In this document: positions 38,537 through 48,340 of the stretch, one piece after another
Layout: the number at the start of each line of letters is the position of its first letter
Numbering within the stretch: the stretch's first letter is position 1
Origin: Paraglaciecola psychrophila 170
GTDB taxonomy: Bacteria; Pseudomonadota; Gammaproteobacteria; Enterobacterales; Alteromonadaceae
Reading direction: 5' to 3'
Assembly (NCBI RefSeq): GCF_000347635.1
Contig: NC_020514.1
Span: forward strand, 4,216,001-4,280,000
Length of the DNA: 64,000 nucleotides
Position numbers and translations under genes: made by a program
The notes under the pieces: model-generated
Told to the model about the DNA's origin: nothing
Seen by the model: only the letters and a program-made list of their open reading frames with translations
Database searches by the model: none

Positions 38537-40434
38537 ATGTTTTATATGAACAAATTTTGGCGCATCCTAGGTTTTGGCAAAACCCTGAGTAAAAAATCCC
38601 GGTACCACAGAAAACCGGATTGGCAAGCTAAGCGATTAGAATTAGCCAATGTTGCAGAAAAAATTCCCAACGGCAGCAATATTACCATAGGTAGCATCTC
38701 AGCAACTGCTCACGCAACCCTTGCTGCAATTGTTAATAATAAGAGCCTTTGGACATCAACATCCTGCAATTTATTGTTGGCGGCGAGCTACCGCATTTAG
38801 AAGAAAAGCTCAGCCGTTTTCGCACCACCACAAACTTCGCCTTCGACCGAGCGGGGCAAAAAATACGTCAAGGTCTTGCGGATTATGTACCGGTATCTGC
38901 TTCAAACGTCAATCGTCTGTTTGCGGAACGGCTAATAGCAGTTGACGTTGCCATTATTAAAGTGACCCCACCCGACAAACAAGGATACTGTAGTTTAGGT
39001 ATGGGAGTTGATTTTGGGCAGGAGTCGGTTAAGGCTGCCAAAATTGTTATTGCTGGAATATCTGAGCACATGCCTTGGACAGGAGGTGACTCGTTAATCC
39101 ATGCAGACAGAATTGACTGGTGGGTAGAACATAACGCTCCCTTACTAACATCAGAAGAATTATTTCCCAATCTGGATAGGAACATACTGCCACCTTCGGT
39201 CCTGAACAAAATTGTCGAAAATGTCATGTTCGAAATACCTGATGGGGCCACGCTTAAATTTGACATAAATCTTGCGGTTAACCAACTCATCCCCTTTTTA
39301 AAAGACAAAAAAGACCTCGGACTACACTCTGACTTACTGACCGACGAACTGCTACAACTGATTAAAACAGGGGTGATTACTAATGCCCGAAAAAACATCA
39401 ATCGTGGCAAAACAATAGTCAGTCATGCCACTGGTAACAAAGCCTTATTTCGTTATATCCATCGTAATCCCGCAGTTGAATTTCAGTCCCTGTATAAAAT
39501 TAACCGTATCGATCATATCGCTCAGCAAGACAACCTGATCGCCATTATTGGTGGCCTTAAAGTTGACTTGAGCGGACAACTAGCTGTTGACTCGGTCGGC
39601 AGCCGTTTTTATTCAGGCGTGGGCAGTTCAGACGACTCAATCCGTGGCGCAGACTATTCCAAAGGGGGCAAACCTATTGTGATACTTCCCTCGATGAGCG
39701 TGAAAGGTAATTCAAATATTTTATTCGCTCTCCCGGAAGGCACGGGCGTGACGATAACTCGCCTAGACGTGCACTACGTGATCACCGAATACGGTACGGC
39801 TTTCCTTTTTGGTAAGGGTATTAGGGAACGCTGCCTGGCATTGATTGATATTGCCCACCCTGATTGTCGTAAATATTTATTAGATCAAGCCAAGAATAGT
39901 TTTTATATTCACTCTGAACAATCCGGAAACTCTTACAAATCAGCCTACCCTGATCAGTGGGAGTGTTTACACCAAACCAAGCGAGGGAAAGAGGTATTTA
40001 TAAGGCCAATCAAAGCGGTAGATGAAGATAATTTAAGGAATTTTTTCCACAAACTGTCTGATCAAAACGTGTATATGCGCTATTTTACCCACATTCGCTC
40101 CCTCCCCCAAAAAGTGCTAAAACGTTTCTCAGACATCGATTATCACAAAGACATGGCACTGGTTGCCCTGTACCCACCAAAAACCACCCAACAGGAAATT
40201 GTCGGCATTGGCCAATGGATCATTGATGAACGCGGTGGAATGCCCGAACTCGCCTTGCAAGTTCGCGATGACTGGCAAGGACAAGGCCTTGGAAAGTTCC
40301 TCTTTTTACGGCTGATAGAAATGGCTAAATATTACAAAATCATCAAATTAAAAGCCGATGTTCTGTCTGATAACAAGGCCATGAACCTTGTGTTTGAAAC
40401 GGCTGGTATTCTTTATCATAAAAAACCGAAATAG
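38537..40434 (+). pseudogene. Acetyl-CoA hydrolase/transferase with C-terminal GNAT domain, frameshifted
   Basis: The intact ancestor would have about 632 residues: an acetyl-CoA hydrolase/transferase (CoA-transferase family I) fused to a GNAT acetyltransferase domain. The first frame (38537-38800) gives NFWRILGFGKTLSKK... NGSNITIGSISATAH and drifts at NNKS; the next frame resumes at LDINILQFIVGGELPHLEEK and runs to 40434, with the transferase core (DFGQESVKAAKIVIAGISEH, GVGSSDDSIRG) and a GNAT end (VRDDWQGQGLGKFLFLRLIE). A single T was lost in the CTTT run near 38748-38751. The same domain pair occurs in proteobacterial CoA-transferase/GNAT fusions involved in acetate or propionate metabolism, as I recall. 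Confidence 0.82.
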
Positions 40435-40895
40435 GCGTATGCAGCTACGTATTTGATCTAAGCCAGAAAAATGACCACTAGAGATTAAAATTTTAGTGTT
40501 TTTTATCTTTAATGTAGGTATTTTACTGCTAACACTCCGTCTAAATTTAAGAAGCTCCGTCTTTGTGCAAGGTTGTATTTTTGTGCACGCTTGAAGCGCA
40601 AAAAAAAGATCACTTGATAATGTAAGCCGTCACAAAAACACCCCTTAACGCCAATAAATTTCAAATAAAACTTATACTTATCATGCAATTAACCATTCGT
40701 ATCAAATATTGTCCAAATGGTCTACAAATTGGCACCCTTCCTGCTAATCACTTGGTTAATGGCTTGGTTAATGGCTTGGTTAATTGTTTAAATAATTGAC
40801 AACAAAGCTTATTTCTACCGTTAATTAAACGCAGGTAGTCACAATGGCAAATACCCGTTACAGCAATATTTATAATTCAATCCAGGAAGAGAATA
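40435..40895. other. Non-coding stretch upstream of the TonB receptor at 40896, 461 bp
   Basis: No gene. It contains a 12-bp tandem repeat near its right end (listed separately), and just upstream of that a run with TTGTCC and TTGG words that looks like a regulatory region for the purine-type receptor. Confidence 0.45.
40751..40786 (+). repeat. 12-bp tandem repeat, three copies
   Basis: CTTGGTTAATGG at 40751-40762 and 40763-40774, then CTTGGTTAATTG at 40775-40786. It lies 110 bp upstream of the TonB receptor start. It may be a variable-number promoter repeat or multiple binding sites. Confidence 0.9.
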
Positions 40896-43199
40896 ATGAG
40901 CAAACAAACCTTTAAATTAAAATCTCTAGCGATTGCAGTGGCTGTATCAAATATGACGGCGATATCAGTGAATGCTGAGGACCGCGCGATTGAACAAATC
41001 GTAGTGACTGCAGAAAAGCGCAATGAAAGCTTGCAGGATTTATCGCAGGCAGTCACTGCTCTTACCGCCAAGGATCTCGACAACAAATATATATCATCTT
41101 TTGTCGATTTAAGTGCCATCGCACCGGGTGTCACAGTGGCGAAAAATGAAGGTTTTAAAACAATTATTTCTATTCGCGGCGTAGGCAATGAAGCGAATCA
41201 AAATGCGACAGCAAATCCATCCGTCTCTTACCATATGGACGGTATTTATATTGCTTCACCCTATGCGCTACAAACCGATTTTATCGATATTGAGCGCATA
41301 GAAATTCTGCGTGGACCACAAGGTACATTGTTTGGTCAAAATTCCACAGGTGGCGCCATCAATGTTATTAGTGCGAAACCCAATTTTGAAGAATTCGCAG
41401 GAAAAGCCGATCTAAGCTTAGGCACCGATAATTTACGTAAAGTGCGTGGTACTGTTAATGTGCCAATCAATGACGACCTAGCAATGCGCACCTCTTTTAG
41501 CAGAGTAAAACAAGATGGATACACCCAAAACGTCTACAACGGACCAAATGCTTTAAACCCAAGTGAAACATTTGTCGGTAAAGATATGGATAATATCGAT
41601 AACTTATCAATACGCACAGATTGGTTGTGGAAGGCTAGTGATACATTGAGTCTTCGATTTTTGGCCCAGTATTTTACCGGAGAGTCTAACGGAGCAGGTA
41701 TAAAAGGTATTGATGACCCAACTCCTGGTGCACGAAATTTGTCACAGGATACCGATTCTTCGTACGAGTTAGACTCGCAAGTGTATGGATTAATCGCAGA
41801 ATGGGATGCAGGTTTTGCGGTTATAAAGTCGCTGACCAGCTATCAAAAAGACGATATTACGGTGGTACGTGACAATGATCGCCACTCCTTCGATACCAAC
41901 CCTGAAATTCAAATTAGTGTATTTAATCCTGAAATTAACATCCAAACTACTTTTACGCAGGAGCTGAATATTATTTCTAACGAGCCACTTTTTGGCAAGT
42001 TAGACTGGATTGTTGGCGCATTTTATCTTGATACTGATATCGAAATCACTATTCGCGAAGAACTTGATGTAGGCCGTGATGGTGTGCTTGATGGTTATAC
42101 TCCTTCATTTCCAGCAGTATTTAGCGGCGACCGAGGTTTTATTTCTGACTCGAATCCACAGCGTGAATCTTTATCGTTTTACGGTCAAACAACGTATCCG
42201 ATATCAGAAACTGTGCGTTTAATTACCGGCCTTCGATACACCAAAGATGAAGTGGAAAGTACTGTTTCTAACTTTTTCGCCCCCACCCCCGCATTTATTA
42301 ACCCCAAAACCGAAGATCTTACCGGCCGCGTTGCGCTTGAGTGGGATGCCGGAGATGACACAATGACTTATGTTTCTTACACGCGGGGTTTAAAACCAGG
42401 GGGCAGTAACTTAACCTTTTCAGAAGGTGATGAAGCGCTGGTTCGTGCGGCTTTTGAAGACGAAACTATCGATGCTTATGAGATAGGTCTCAAATCAGAA
42501 TTTATGAAAAGTAGAGTGCGAACTAACGTTGCAGCTTTTTATTATGATTATACCAACTTACAATTTCAAGCCTCTGACTTTAACGAGTTTGGTAGTGGTG
42601 TGTCGAATATCCCAGAGTCTGAAATCTATGGTATAGAGCTAGAAATGACCGCTCTAATTGGAGACAGATTTAGCCTAGATGTGAAACTGGCGAGCATGCA
42701 ATCTGAAGTATCCGCAGATTATTTAGCCTTAGACAACCGACTACTGATTGAAGATGTACTGCTTGCTGACGGTGTCACTCCTGCCAAGGAAGAAATTCAT
42801 GGTGCCAATCGAGATGTAGTTGGATTCCTACAAAATTTGAGTGGTAATGAGTTGGCCAAAACACCAGGTTTAACTGCTGACATAAGTTTGGGCTTCGAAG
42901 ATCAAATGAAAGATGGTGCTTATATCGGGGCTAGCTTACAGTATACCTACCGTGGTGAGTTTGAGCAGCGAGTATTCAATAACCCAGAAGTGGATACGGT
43001 TGACTCATACGACCTGATTAACCTAACCATGTCTTATGACAATCCTGGCGAGGTATGGGGAGTCGATTTAATAGCCTATAACTTATTGGACGAAGATGGG
43101 ATTAATTCAGCTATGACCGATGTTTTTGGCGTCAACGAGACAGGTTTTCAATTCGTGGCACCCCGTCAGTTAATGGTTCGCTTTAGATACAACTTCTAG
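40896..43199 (+). CDS. TonB-dependent receptor (predicted purine/nucleobase uptake)
   Basis: 767 residues, outer-membrane barrel. A signal peptide (LKSLAIAVAVSNMTAISVNA) leads into IEQIVVTAEKRNESL (TonB-box region) and the plug (LSAIAPGVTVAKNEGFKTII, SIRGVGNEANQ, EILRGPQGTLFGQNSTGGAIN), ending QLMVRFRYNF. The front gene of a three-gene plus-strand cluster with an NCS2 permease and an exported deaminase, so nucleobase or nucleoside uptake is the best guess. A terminator follows 36 bp after the stop, so it can be made in excess of the downstream genes. Confidence 0.9.
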   Translation: MSKQTFKLKSLAIAVAVSNMTAISVNAEDRAIEQIVVTAEKRNESLQDLSQAVTALTAKDLDNKYISSFVDLSAIAPGVTVAKNEGFKTIISIRGVGNEANQNATANPSVSYHMDGIYIASPYALQTDFIDIERIEILRGPQGTLFGQNSTGGAINVISAKPNFEEFAGKADLSLGTDNLRKVRGTVNVPINDDLAMRTSFSRVKQDGYTQNVYNGPNALNPSETFVGKDMDNIDNLSIRTDWLWKASDTLSLRFLAQYFTGESNGAGIKGIDDPTPGARNLSQDTDSSYELDSQVYGLIAEWDAGFAVIKSLTSYQKDDITVVRDNDRHSFDTNPEIQISVFNPEINIQTTFTQELNIISNEPLFGKLDWIVGAFYLDTDIEITIREELDVGRDGVLDGYTPSFPAVFSGDRGFISDSNPQRESLSFYGQTTYPISETVRLITGLRYTKDEVESTVSNFFAPTPAFINPKTEDLTGRVALEWDAGDDTMTYVSYTRGLKPGGSNLTFSEGDEALVRAAFEDETIDAYEIGLKSEFMKSRVRTNVAAFYYDYTNLQFQASDFNEFGSGVSNIPESEIYGIELEMTALIGDRFSLDVKLASMQSEVSADYLALDNRLLIEDVLLADGVTPAKEEIHGANRDVVGFLQNLSGNELAKTPGLTADISLGFEDQMKDGAYIGASLQYTYRGEFEQRVFNNPEVDTVDSYDLINLTMSYDNPGEVWGVDLIAYNLLDEDGINSAMTDVFGVNETGFQFVAPRQLMVRFRYNF

Positions 43200-43234
43200 A
43201 GCCCGTTGACATTACTGCAGTGTCAAAAGTTTAT

Positions 43235-43259
43235 GCCCAGTTTTCTACTGGGCTTTTTT
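43235..43259 (+). terminator. Rho-independent terminator of the TonB receptor
   Basis: Stem GCCCAG/CTGGGC (43235-43240 and 43248-43253), loop of seven bases, followed by six T (43254-43259). Confidence 0.9.
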
Positions 43260-43400
43260 GGCAGTCTATTTGCGTTGAAAATTATAATTTTCTCAACCTA
43301 ATGATAGTAATAACCAAGCAGTGAAAAGAAATCTTGGAACTAGGACATTTTTAAAATAAGTAACCCATTATATAACACCACAACAGGGGATTAACGGTGT

Positions 43401-44744
43401 ATGAGCAGTGAAACACCATCGGAACTAATATATCAACTTGATGACAAACCACCCGTTTTAGAATCATTCTTCGCAGCGATACAACATTTACTAGCTTCTT
43501 TTGTCGGCATTGTCACTCCTACACTTATTATAGGTGGTATTTTGGGGCTACAACAACAACTACCCTACCTAATCAGCATGGCCTTAATCGCTTCGGGCAT
43601 AGGCACATTTGTACAAGCTTATAAACCCTTTGGCATTGGTGCCGGCATGCTCTGTGTGCAAGGTACCAGTTTTGCTTTTTTAGGGGCAATATTAAGTGCT
43701 GGGTTTATTGCTCGTGATGCCGGAGGCGGACCAGAGGAGATAATCGCATTAATAACCAGTCTATGTTTTGTCGGTGCATTTGTACAAATAGGCCTCAGCC
43801 AATTTATTCCCCGGCTACGGAAAATAGTCACGCCGCTGGTGACAGGTATCGTGATCACCAGCATTGGAATTAGTCTTATAAAAGTAGGCATGACTGACTT
43901 AGCCGGTGGGCTCAATAGTCCAGATTTTGGTAGTCCTGCAAATTTGATGCTTGGATTTTTTGTTATCGCGGTGATCGTATTGATGAATATATCCAGCAAT
44001 AACTGGGTTCGCCTGTCTTCAATAGTGGTAGGCCTTATTGCAGGTTTTGGGGTCGCAGCACTAACAGGTATGCTCAACCCTGGTGATTTGATGCCGTCGG
44101 CAGCCATTAGTGTGCCAATCCCTTTCAAATATGGTTTTAACTTAGAACTAGCTGCCTTTATTCCATTAGCAGTCATCTATGTCATCAGCTCAGTAGAAAC
44201 GACTGGAGATATTACCGCTAACTGTATTATTTCTGGTCAACCCATTACCGGCGAAGGATATATTCAGCGAATTAAGAGTGGGGTATTGGGAGACGGGATC
44301 AATTCAATGATAGCTGCAGTTTTAAATTCATTTCCTAATACCACCTTCAGCCAGAACACTGGCGTTATTCAGCTCACGGGTATCGCCAGTAGGCATATCG
44401 GCATATATATCGCTGGTATATTAGTGTTTATTGGCCTTTTTCAAGGTGTTGGAGTTATTCTGCAGCAAATCCCAAAACCCGTTCTGGGAGGCGCAACACT
44501 GGTCATGTTTGGTACAGTCGCAGCGGCAGGTATCAAGATATTGGCCTCAGAATACATCGATCGTCGCAAGATGATTATTATTGCGGTTTCCCTTGGTCTT
44601 GGCTTGGGCTTAGCGCTGGTTCCTGATGTATTCGCAAAAACCCCCGACCTAGTACAAAATATTTTTAGCTCAGCCGCGGCCACTGCAGGGCTCACGGCAA
44701 TGTTATTGAGCTTGCTCCTGCCAGAACTCAAAGAGCATGATTAG
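43401..44744 (+). CDS. NCS2-family uracil/xanthine permease
   Basis: 447 residues with 12-14 membrane segments. The NCS2 signature is visible: GIGAGMLCVQGTSFAFLGA near the front, FIPLAVIYVISSVETTGDIT, and SFPNTTFSQNTGVIQLTGIASR, the substrate-binding region. The protein should import a nucleobase by proton symport at the inner membrane. The segment SVETTGDIT (in place of the Glu-containing motif of uracil permeases) agrees with xanthine/uric acid-type members. An AGGGG site lies upstream of the ATG. Gene order with the TonB receptor and deaminase suggests purines, with xanthine the most likely cargo. Confidence 0.88.
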   Translation: MSSETPSELIYQLDDKPPVLESFFAAIQHLLASFVGIVTPTLIIGGILGLQQQLPYLISMALIASGIGTFVQAYKPFGIGAGMLCVQGTSFAFLGAILSAGFIARDAGGGPEEIIALITSLCFVGAFVQIGLSQFIPRLRKIVTPLVTGIVITSIGISLIKVGMTDLAGGLNSPDFGSPANLMLGFFVIAVIVLMNISSNNWVRLSSIVVGLIAGFGVAALTGMLNPGDLMPSAAISVPIPFKYGFNLELAAFIPLAVIYVISSVETTGDITANCIISGQPITGEGYIQRIKSGVLGDGINSMIAAVLNSFPNTTFSQNTGVIQLTGIASRHIGIYIAGILVFIGLFQGVGVILQQIPKPVLGGATLVMFGTVAAAGIKILASEYIDRRKMIIIAVSLGLGLGLALVPDVFAKTPDLVQNIFSSAAATAGLTAMLLSLLLPELKEHD

Positions 44745-44797
44745 TAAATATAATAAGCATAGCGACACAATTTTTATACTCTTTAGTCAGAGGTTTT

Positions 44798-45412
44798 ATG
44801 GATCATAAATTTCAAGCATTCAACCGCCGTCGGATGTTGCAATTAGCCGGTGTATCAATAGTCGGCTCAAGCCTCTCCCAAAAGCTGTTTTCAAAGGAAG
44901 TCGCCATGTCAGATAATCGACCTTATCCGCCAGGAAAAGATCCTAGCTCAGATCAAATGCAACGCCACCTGAAACAAGCAAATATGGTCGCAAAAGCCGC
45001 TATGGATGATGGCCACCATCCGTTTGGAGCTGTCCTAGTAGCAGCAGATAACGAAACCGTAGTGATGGAGCAAGGCAATATCGATTCCGTAGCACATGCA
45101 GAATCAACCATCGCACAGCGCGCAGCAAAACAGTTTACCCCAGACGAACTTTGGGGAATGACATTGTATACAACGGCTGAACCCTGCGTGATGTGCGCCG
45201 GTACACAATATTGGGCCAACATTGGACGAATGGTGTATGGCATGTCAGAACGCCAATTACTCGATCTTACCGGTAATCATACTGAAAACCCGACACTAGA
45301 TGTGCCCAGCCGCTATGTATTTTCCCGAGGCCAGAAGGCCATTCGTGTGTGGGGTCCAATAGATGCAGTGGTCGAAGAGATTGCCGCTTTGCATGTAGAG
45401 TTTTGGAAGTAA
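44798..45412 (+). CDS. Tat-exported nucleoside/guanine deaminase (CDA fold)
   Basis: 204 residues. The N-terminus has a twin-arginine signal, NRRRMLQLAGVSIVGSS, so the enzyme can be exported folded. The zinc-binding catalytic motifs are present: HAESTIAQRA (HAE) and TAEPCVMCAG (PCxxC). The family includes guanine deaminase and tRNA adenosine deaminase-like enzymes. A second ATG at 44906 has its own AAAGGAAG site 7 bases upstream and would give a cytosolic form that still contains the whole catalytic domain. It would turn guanine into xanthine, which the NCS2 permease upstream could then import. The deamination substrate is inferred. Confidence 0.88.
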   Translation: MDHKFQAFNRRRMLQLAGVSIVGSSLSQKLFSKEVAMSDNRPYPPGKDPSSDQMQRHLKQANMVAKAAMDDGHHPFGAVLVAADNETVVMEQGNIDSVAHAESTIAQRAAKQFTPDELWGMTLYTTAEPCVMCAGTQYWANIGRMVYGMSERQLLDLTGNHTENPTLDVPSRYVFSRGQKAIRVWGPIDAVVEEIAALHVEFWK

Positions 45413-45477
45413 TTTTAAACCATGCTGGCATGTTTCAACGGTTTGAGCATCACCAGCCATAAGATACCTAATATAAC

Positions 45478-45518
45478 TTTACATAAATTGCGAATACCGT
45501 TTTCGCAATTTATGTAAA
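45478..45518. terminator. 17-bp perfect stem hairpin between convergent genes
   Basis: TTTACATAAATTGCGAA (45478-45494), 7-base loop, then its exact complement (45502-45518). It sits between the plus-strand deaminase stop and the minus-strand methyltransferase pseudogene stop. It lacks a T-tract, but its place fits a bidirectional terminator. Confidence 0.6.
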
Positions 45519-45526
45519 TATTGGTG

Positions 45527-46300
45527 TTATTTACTGTGATTTCTAAAAATAAGAATGAAACGGTCGGTATGACCTGTTACGGTTTGACGCACCACGTCAG
45601 AGGTTAATGCATCATCTGGGCGATAAAACTGATCAGATGACTTGTCTAACAAAACTCCGCAGCTTGCACCTCAGGTATGACTTTTTCGGCATCTTCACGT
45701 CTGCGTAGATCGTGAGTTTCTGGTGCCATATGGCGACGACTATGATCGACAATTACATAAACACTACCGGGTTTTAATGCATCAAATGCGGCTTTGTTTA
45801 ATTTGGTTTATCAAGGGTATCAAAATTATGATATTCGCGAGTGTTCCACAACATATCAGCATCATTCATCGCTAAGTCTATGTTACCTAATTGGTATTGC
45901 TGTTCTTTGGTATTGCTGTTCTTTGTTGTTCCAGTTTAAATCTATAGGTCACTTTTTCGCTTTTTTCATTGGCTCAAGTACCAATAATATGTCCATTTTA
46001 TTTAGTCATTCATCACGGTAAGCAAGGTACTACTGACCTTTATCGTTTAAAAGTGGCGCTGAAATTTTGGTATACCAACCATTACCCTATGCAAACTCTA
46101 TAACCTTTATATCGTCTTTTAAGCCGAAAAATTAAGCGCATCGCATAGATAGGATCGCGATTACTGTTTCGATCAGTATCTGCTTCTGAAAGATGCTCCA
46201 TTTCTATAATTGCTAAAACCTTTTATTGGAATGGATTAAGTGCAACAACTGGCGAATAAGAGGCAAAAGCAAGTAACAGTATTAACAATGATTTTTTCAT
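45527..46300 (-). pseudogene. Predicted exported methyltransferase (COG4798-like), decayed
   Basis: Reading the minus strand from an ATG at 46300 (with AAAGGAT upstream) gives a signal peptide MKKSLLILLLAFASYSPVVA and an early stop, then, in changing frames, pieces of a class I SAM-dependent methyltransferase: DRNSNRDPIYAM, VIEFAPGNGWYT-like SAM motif, NEADMLWNTREYHNFDTLDK, GSVYVIVDHSRRHMAPETHD and the end DRFILIFRNHSK at 45527. At least three frame changes and several stops separate them, so it is dead. The family resembles the exported predicted methyltransferase of COG4798. Confidence 0.78.
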
Positions 46301-46785
46301 TATTATCCTTTCTAGATTAGCGGCTTAATGACACGAAAAAACAGTAACAGCGATATTCACACTAAAGGCAATATGTACCAACAAATATAACTTAAAGTGA
46401 CTCAACACATTTATTTCCAATTTTTAATGAATTGTACTGAATGTCTTTTTAAAAAATTTCTGATTAAAAAATTCTTACCCCATAAACTTTTTATATTTCG
46501 TAAATGAGTGGCGTCCATCCAGAAAAATCGCATGTAACCCATGGTACTTTAACGGTCATTATAGTTCCTTAGGCAAGATAACAACCATGGCATCTAAAGG
46601 AGACGGTGATATAAACAATTTGTAATTTACACCACCCACTTTGGTTCAATCAAATATTTTGAGTCATCTACCAATATTTAGCTAAATTAAGATGATCGTA
46701 TTGTTAAACAGGCTGCTAAGCCACCTAAGAAAACAGCATCTGCCACGCGGTGCGCGCTTTGCACGCTAAATTATGCTTTCGTATT
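46301..46785. other. Non-coding stretch, 485 bp
   Basis: No gene seen. It is AT-rich between two minus-strand genes and would hold the promoter of the dead methyltransferase. Confidence 0.4.
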
Positions 46786-48066
46786 TCAAGCATCCGCTCC
46801 GCGTCTCTCATCGTCATGTTTTGGTAAAGCTGAGCCACTGCGAAGATATTGAACAACAGCGATCAGAATAACAAGGCACGAAAACATCAATGCATAACGC
46901 AGGGATTCTGTACCGTACTCCGGTGCCAAATAATCACTGATCATACCGGTCACCACAGGCCCACAACCTAAGCCCACGATATTAAGGATAAAAAACAAAA
47001 TAGCCGAAGTAGTGGCTCGCATCGAGGGCTTGACTAAATGATGGGCGATCGCGATGGTTGGGCCGAGATAACAGGACATAAACACATTACCGATAAATAT
47101 GCAGACCAATACCGCGTTCAGCGATTCTAAGGTCAGTGCCAACAAACTAAAAGGCAACGAAATTAAGACACCGATGCCCGGTACCCACATATACCAACGC
47201 ATATCGTTTTTGCCCAACTTGTCCGCCAAAAAGCCACCACTGAGGGCGCCAATCACACCTGAAACACCAATAATCAGGCCCAAGGCAACACCCACCTCTG
47301 AGACACTCATAGCATGGCTGCGAATTAAAAAAGAGGGTATGAACGTTAATGAAGAATAACCCGCAAAGGCACAGAAACCAGCGGCGAAAGAGGCATTACG
47401 AAAGGCTTTAGATCCCCATAGGTAACTAAGTGTTTCTTTGAAGGTATACCCTTGGCCGGCAGAAGGATCAGACACCATGCCAGTGCCACCACGGGGAGGC
47501 TCTTTGAGCGTTAAACGTACCACTACGGCCATCAAGATACCGGGTAAGCCCACAGCAAAAAAGGCCATCCGCCAACCAATTTTGTCGGCCAACCAGCCAC
47601 CTAATAACAGGCCAACCAGAATACCGATATACAACCCCATACTATAAATAGACATAGCAGCGCCCCTTTCTTCGGGCGCATAATAATCAGAAATCATAGA
47701 ATGAGAAGGAGGGCTGGCACCAGCTTCACCTACACCCACACCTATCCTTGCGAGTAGCAATTGAGTATAGTTTTGTGCCAAACCCGATACCGCTGTCATA
47801 CCGCTCCAAACCACTAAGGCCAGACTAACAATGTTTCGGCGATTACCGACATCGGCCCAACGGGCGATTGGAATACCCACTACTACGTAGAACAAAGCGA
47901 AGGCAAAACCTGTCAATAAGCCCAGCTGTGTATCGGACAGACCAAGTTCAGCTTTTATCGGCTCCTGTAGAATGACTAGAATCTGCCGATCGACAAAGTT
48001 GAATACATAAACCAAGGTAAGAATAAATAGGACATACCGTCGATAACTACGTGTTTCCGCATTCAT
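46786..48066 (-). CDS. Spinster-type MFS transporter
   Basis: 426 residues with 12 membrane segments. The front YVFNFVDRQILVILQEPIKAELGLSDTQLGLL and the loop GIPIARWADVGNRRNIV, then VGEAGASPPSHSMISDYYAPEERG, are the signature of the Spinster/general MFS group. Such transporters move sphingolipid-like or small organic molecules; in marine bacteria they are often placed near aromatic or acyl-CoA degradation genes. Here the neighbours do not tell the substrate. It is probably a proton-driven symporter in the inner membrane. Confidence 0.88.
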   Translation of the reverse strand: MNAETRSYRRYVLFILTLVYVFNFVDRQILVILQEPIKAELGLSDTQLGLLTGFAFALFYVVVGIPIARWADVGNRRNIVSLALVVWSGMTAVSGLAQNYTQLLLARIGVGVGEAGASPPSHSMISDYYAPEERGAAMSIYSMGLYIGILVGLLLGGWLADKIGWRMAFFAVGLPGILMAVVVRLTLKEPPRGGTGMVSDPSAGQGYTFKETLSYLWGSKAFRNASFAAGFCAFAGYSSLTFIPSFLIRSHAMSVSEVGVALGLIIGVSGVIGALSGGFLADKLGKNDMRWYMWVPGIGVLISLPFSLLALTLESLNAVLVCIFIGNVFMSCYLGPTIAIAHHLVKPSMRATTSAILFFILNIVGLGCGPVVTGMISDYLAPEYGTESLRYALMFSCLVILIAVVQYLRSGSALPKHDDERRGADA

Positions 48067-48340
48067 AGAACATTCTCAAGTTATTATTTGTAAAGCAATA
48101 AATTATTATGCCCACTATATTTTTTTCGCTCAAGTATCACTCAAAGAAGTAAGCAGTCTATTTTATAGGGCTTTTAGGGCTGAATGCGTTTACGCATAAG
48201 TAACAAAGCAATAACAAGTCACCTACAAACGCATCTATTTTAATTGTGAATGATTTATAATGGGCCTTTGTTAATTGCTGTTAGACCAAGGGGGATCCAT
48301 TTGACAAAAGCGTGTGAACGACAAGAATGTGGGAGGATAG

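Noticed and set aside
38883..39410. 175-codon minus-strand open frame opposite the CoA-transferase
   Set aside because: Antisense shadow of a recognised domain; composition unlike a real protein.
40670..40740. Possible FadR/GntR-like sites TGGTC...ACAAATTGG before the nucleobase receptor
   Set aside because: Too imperfect to call; only the 12-bp tandem repeat is clear.
43619..44176. 185-codon minus-strand open frame opposite the NCS2 permease
   Set aside because: Antisense of a multi-membrane protein; low-complexity Pro/Ile composition.
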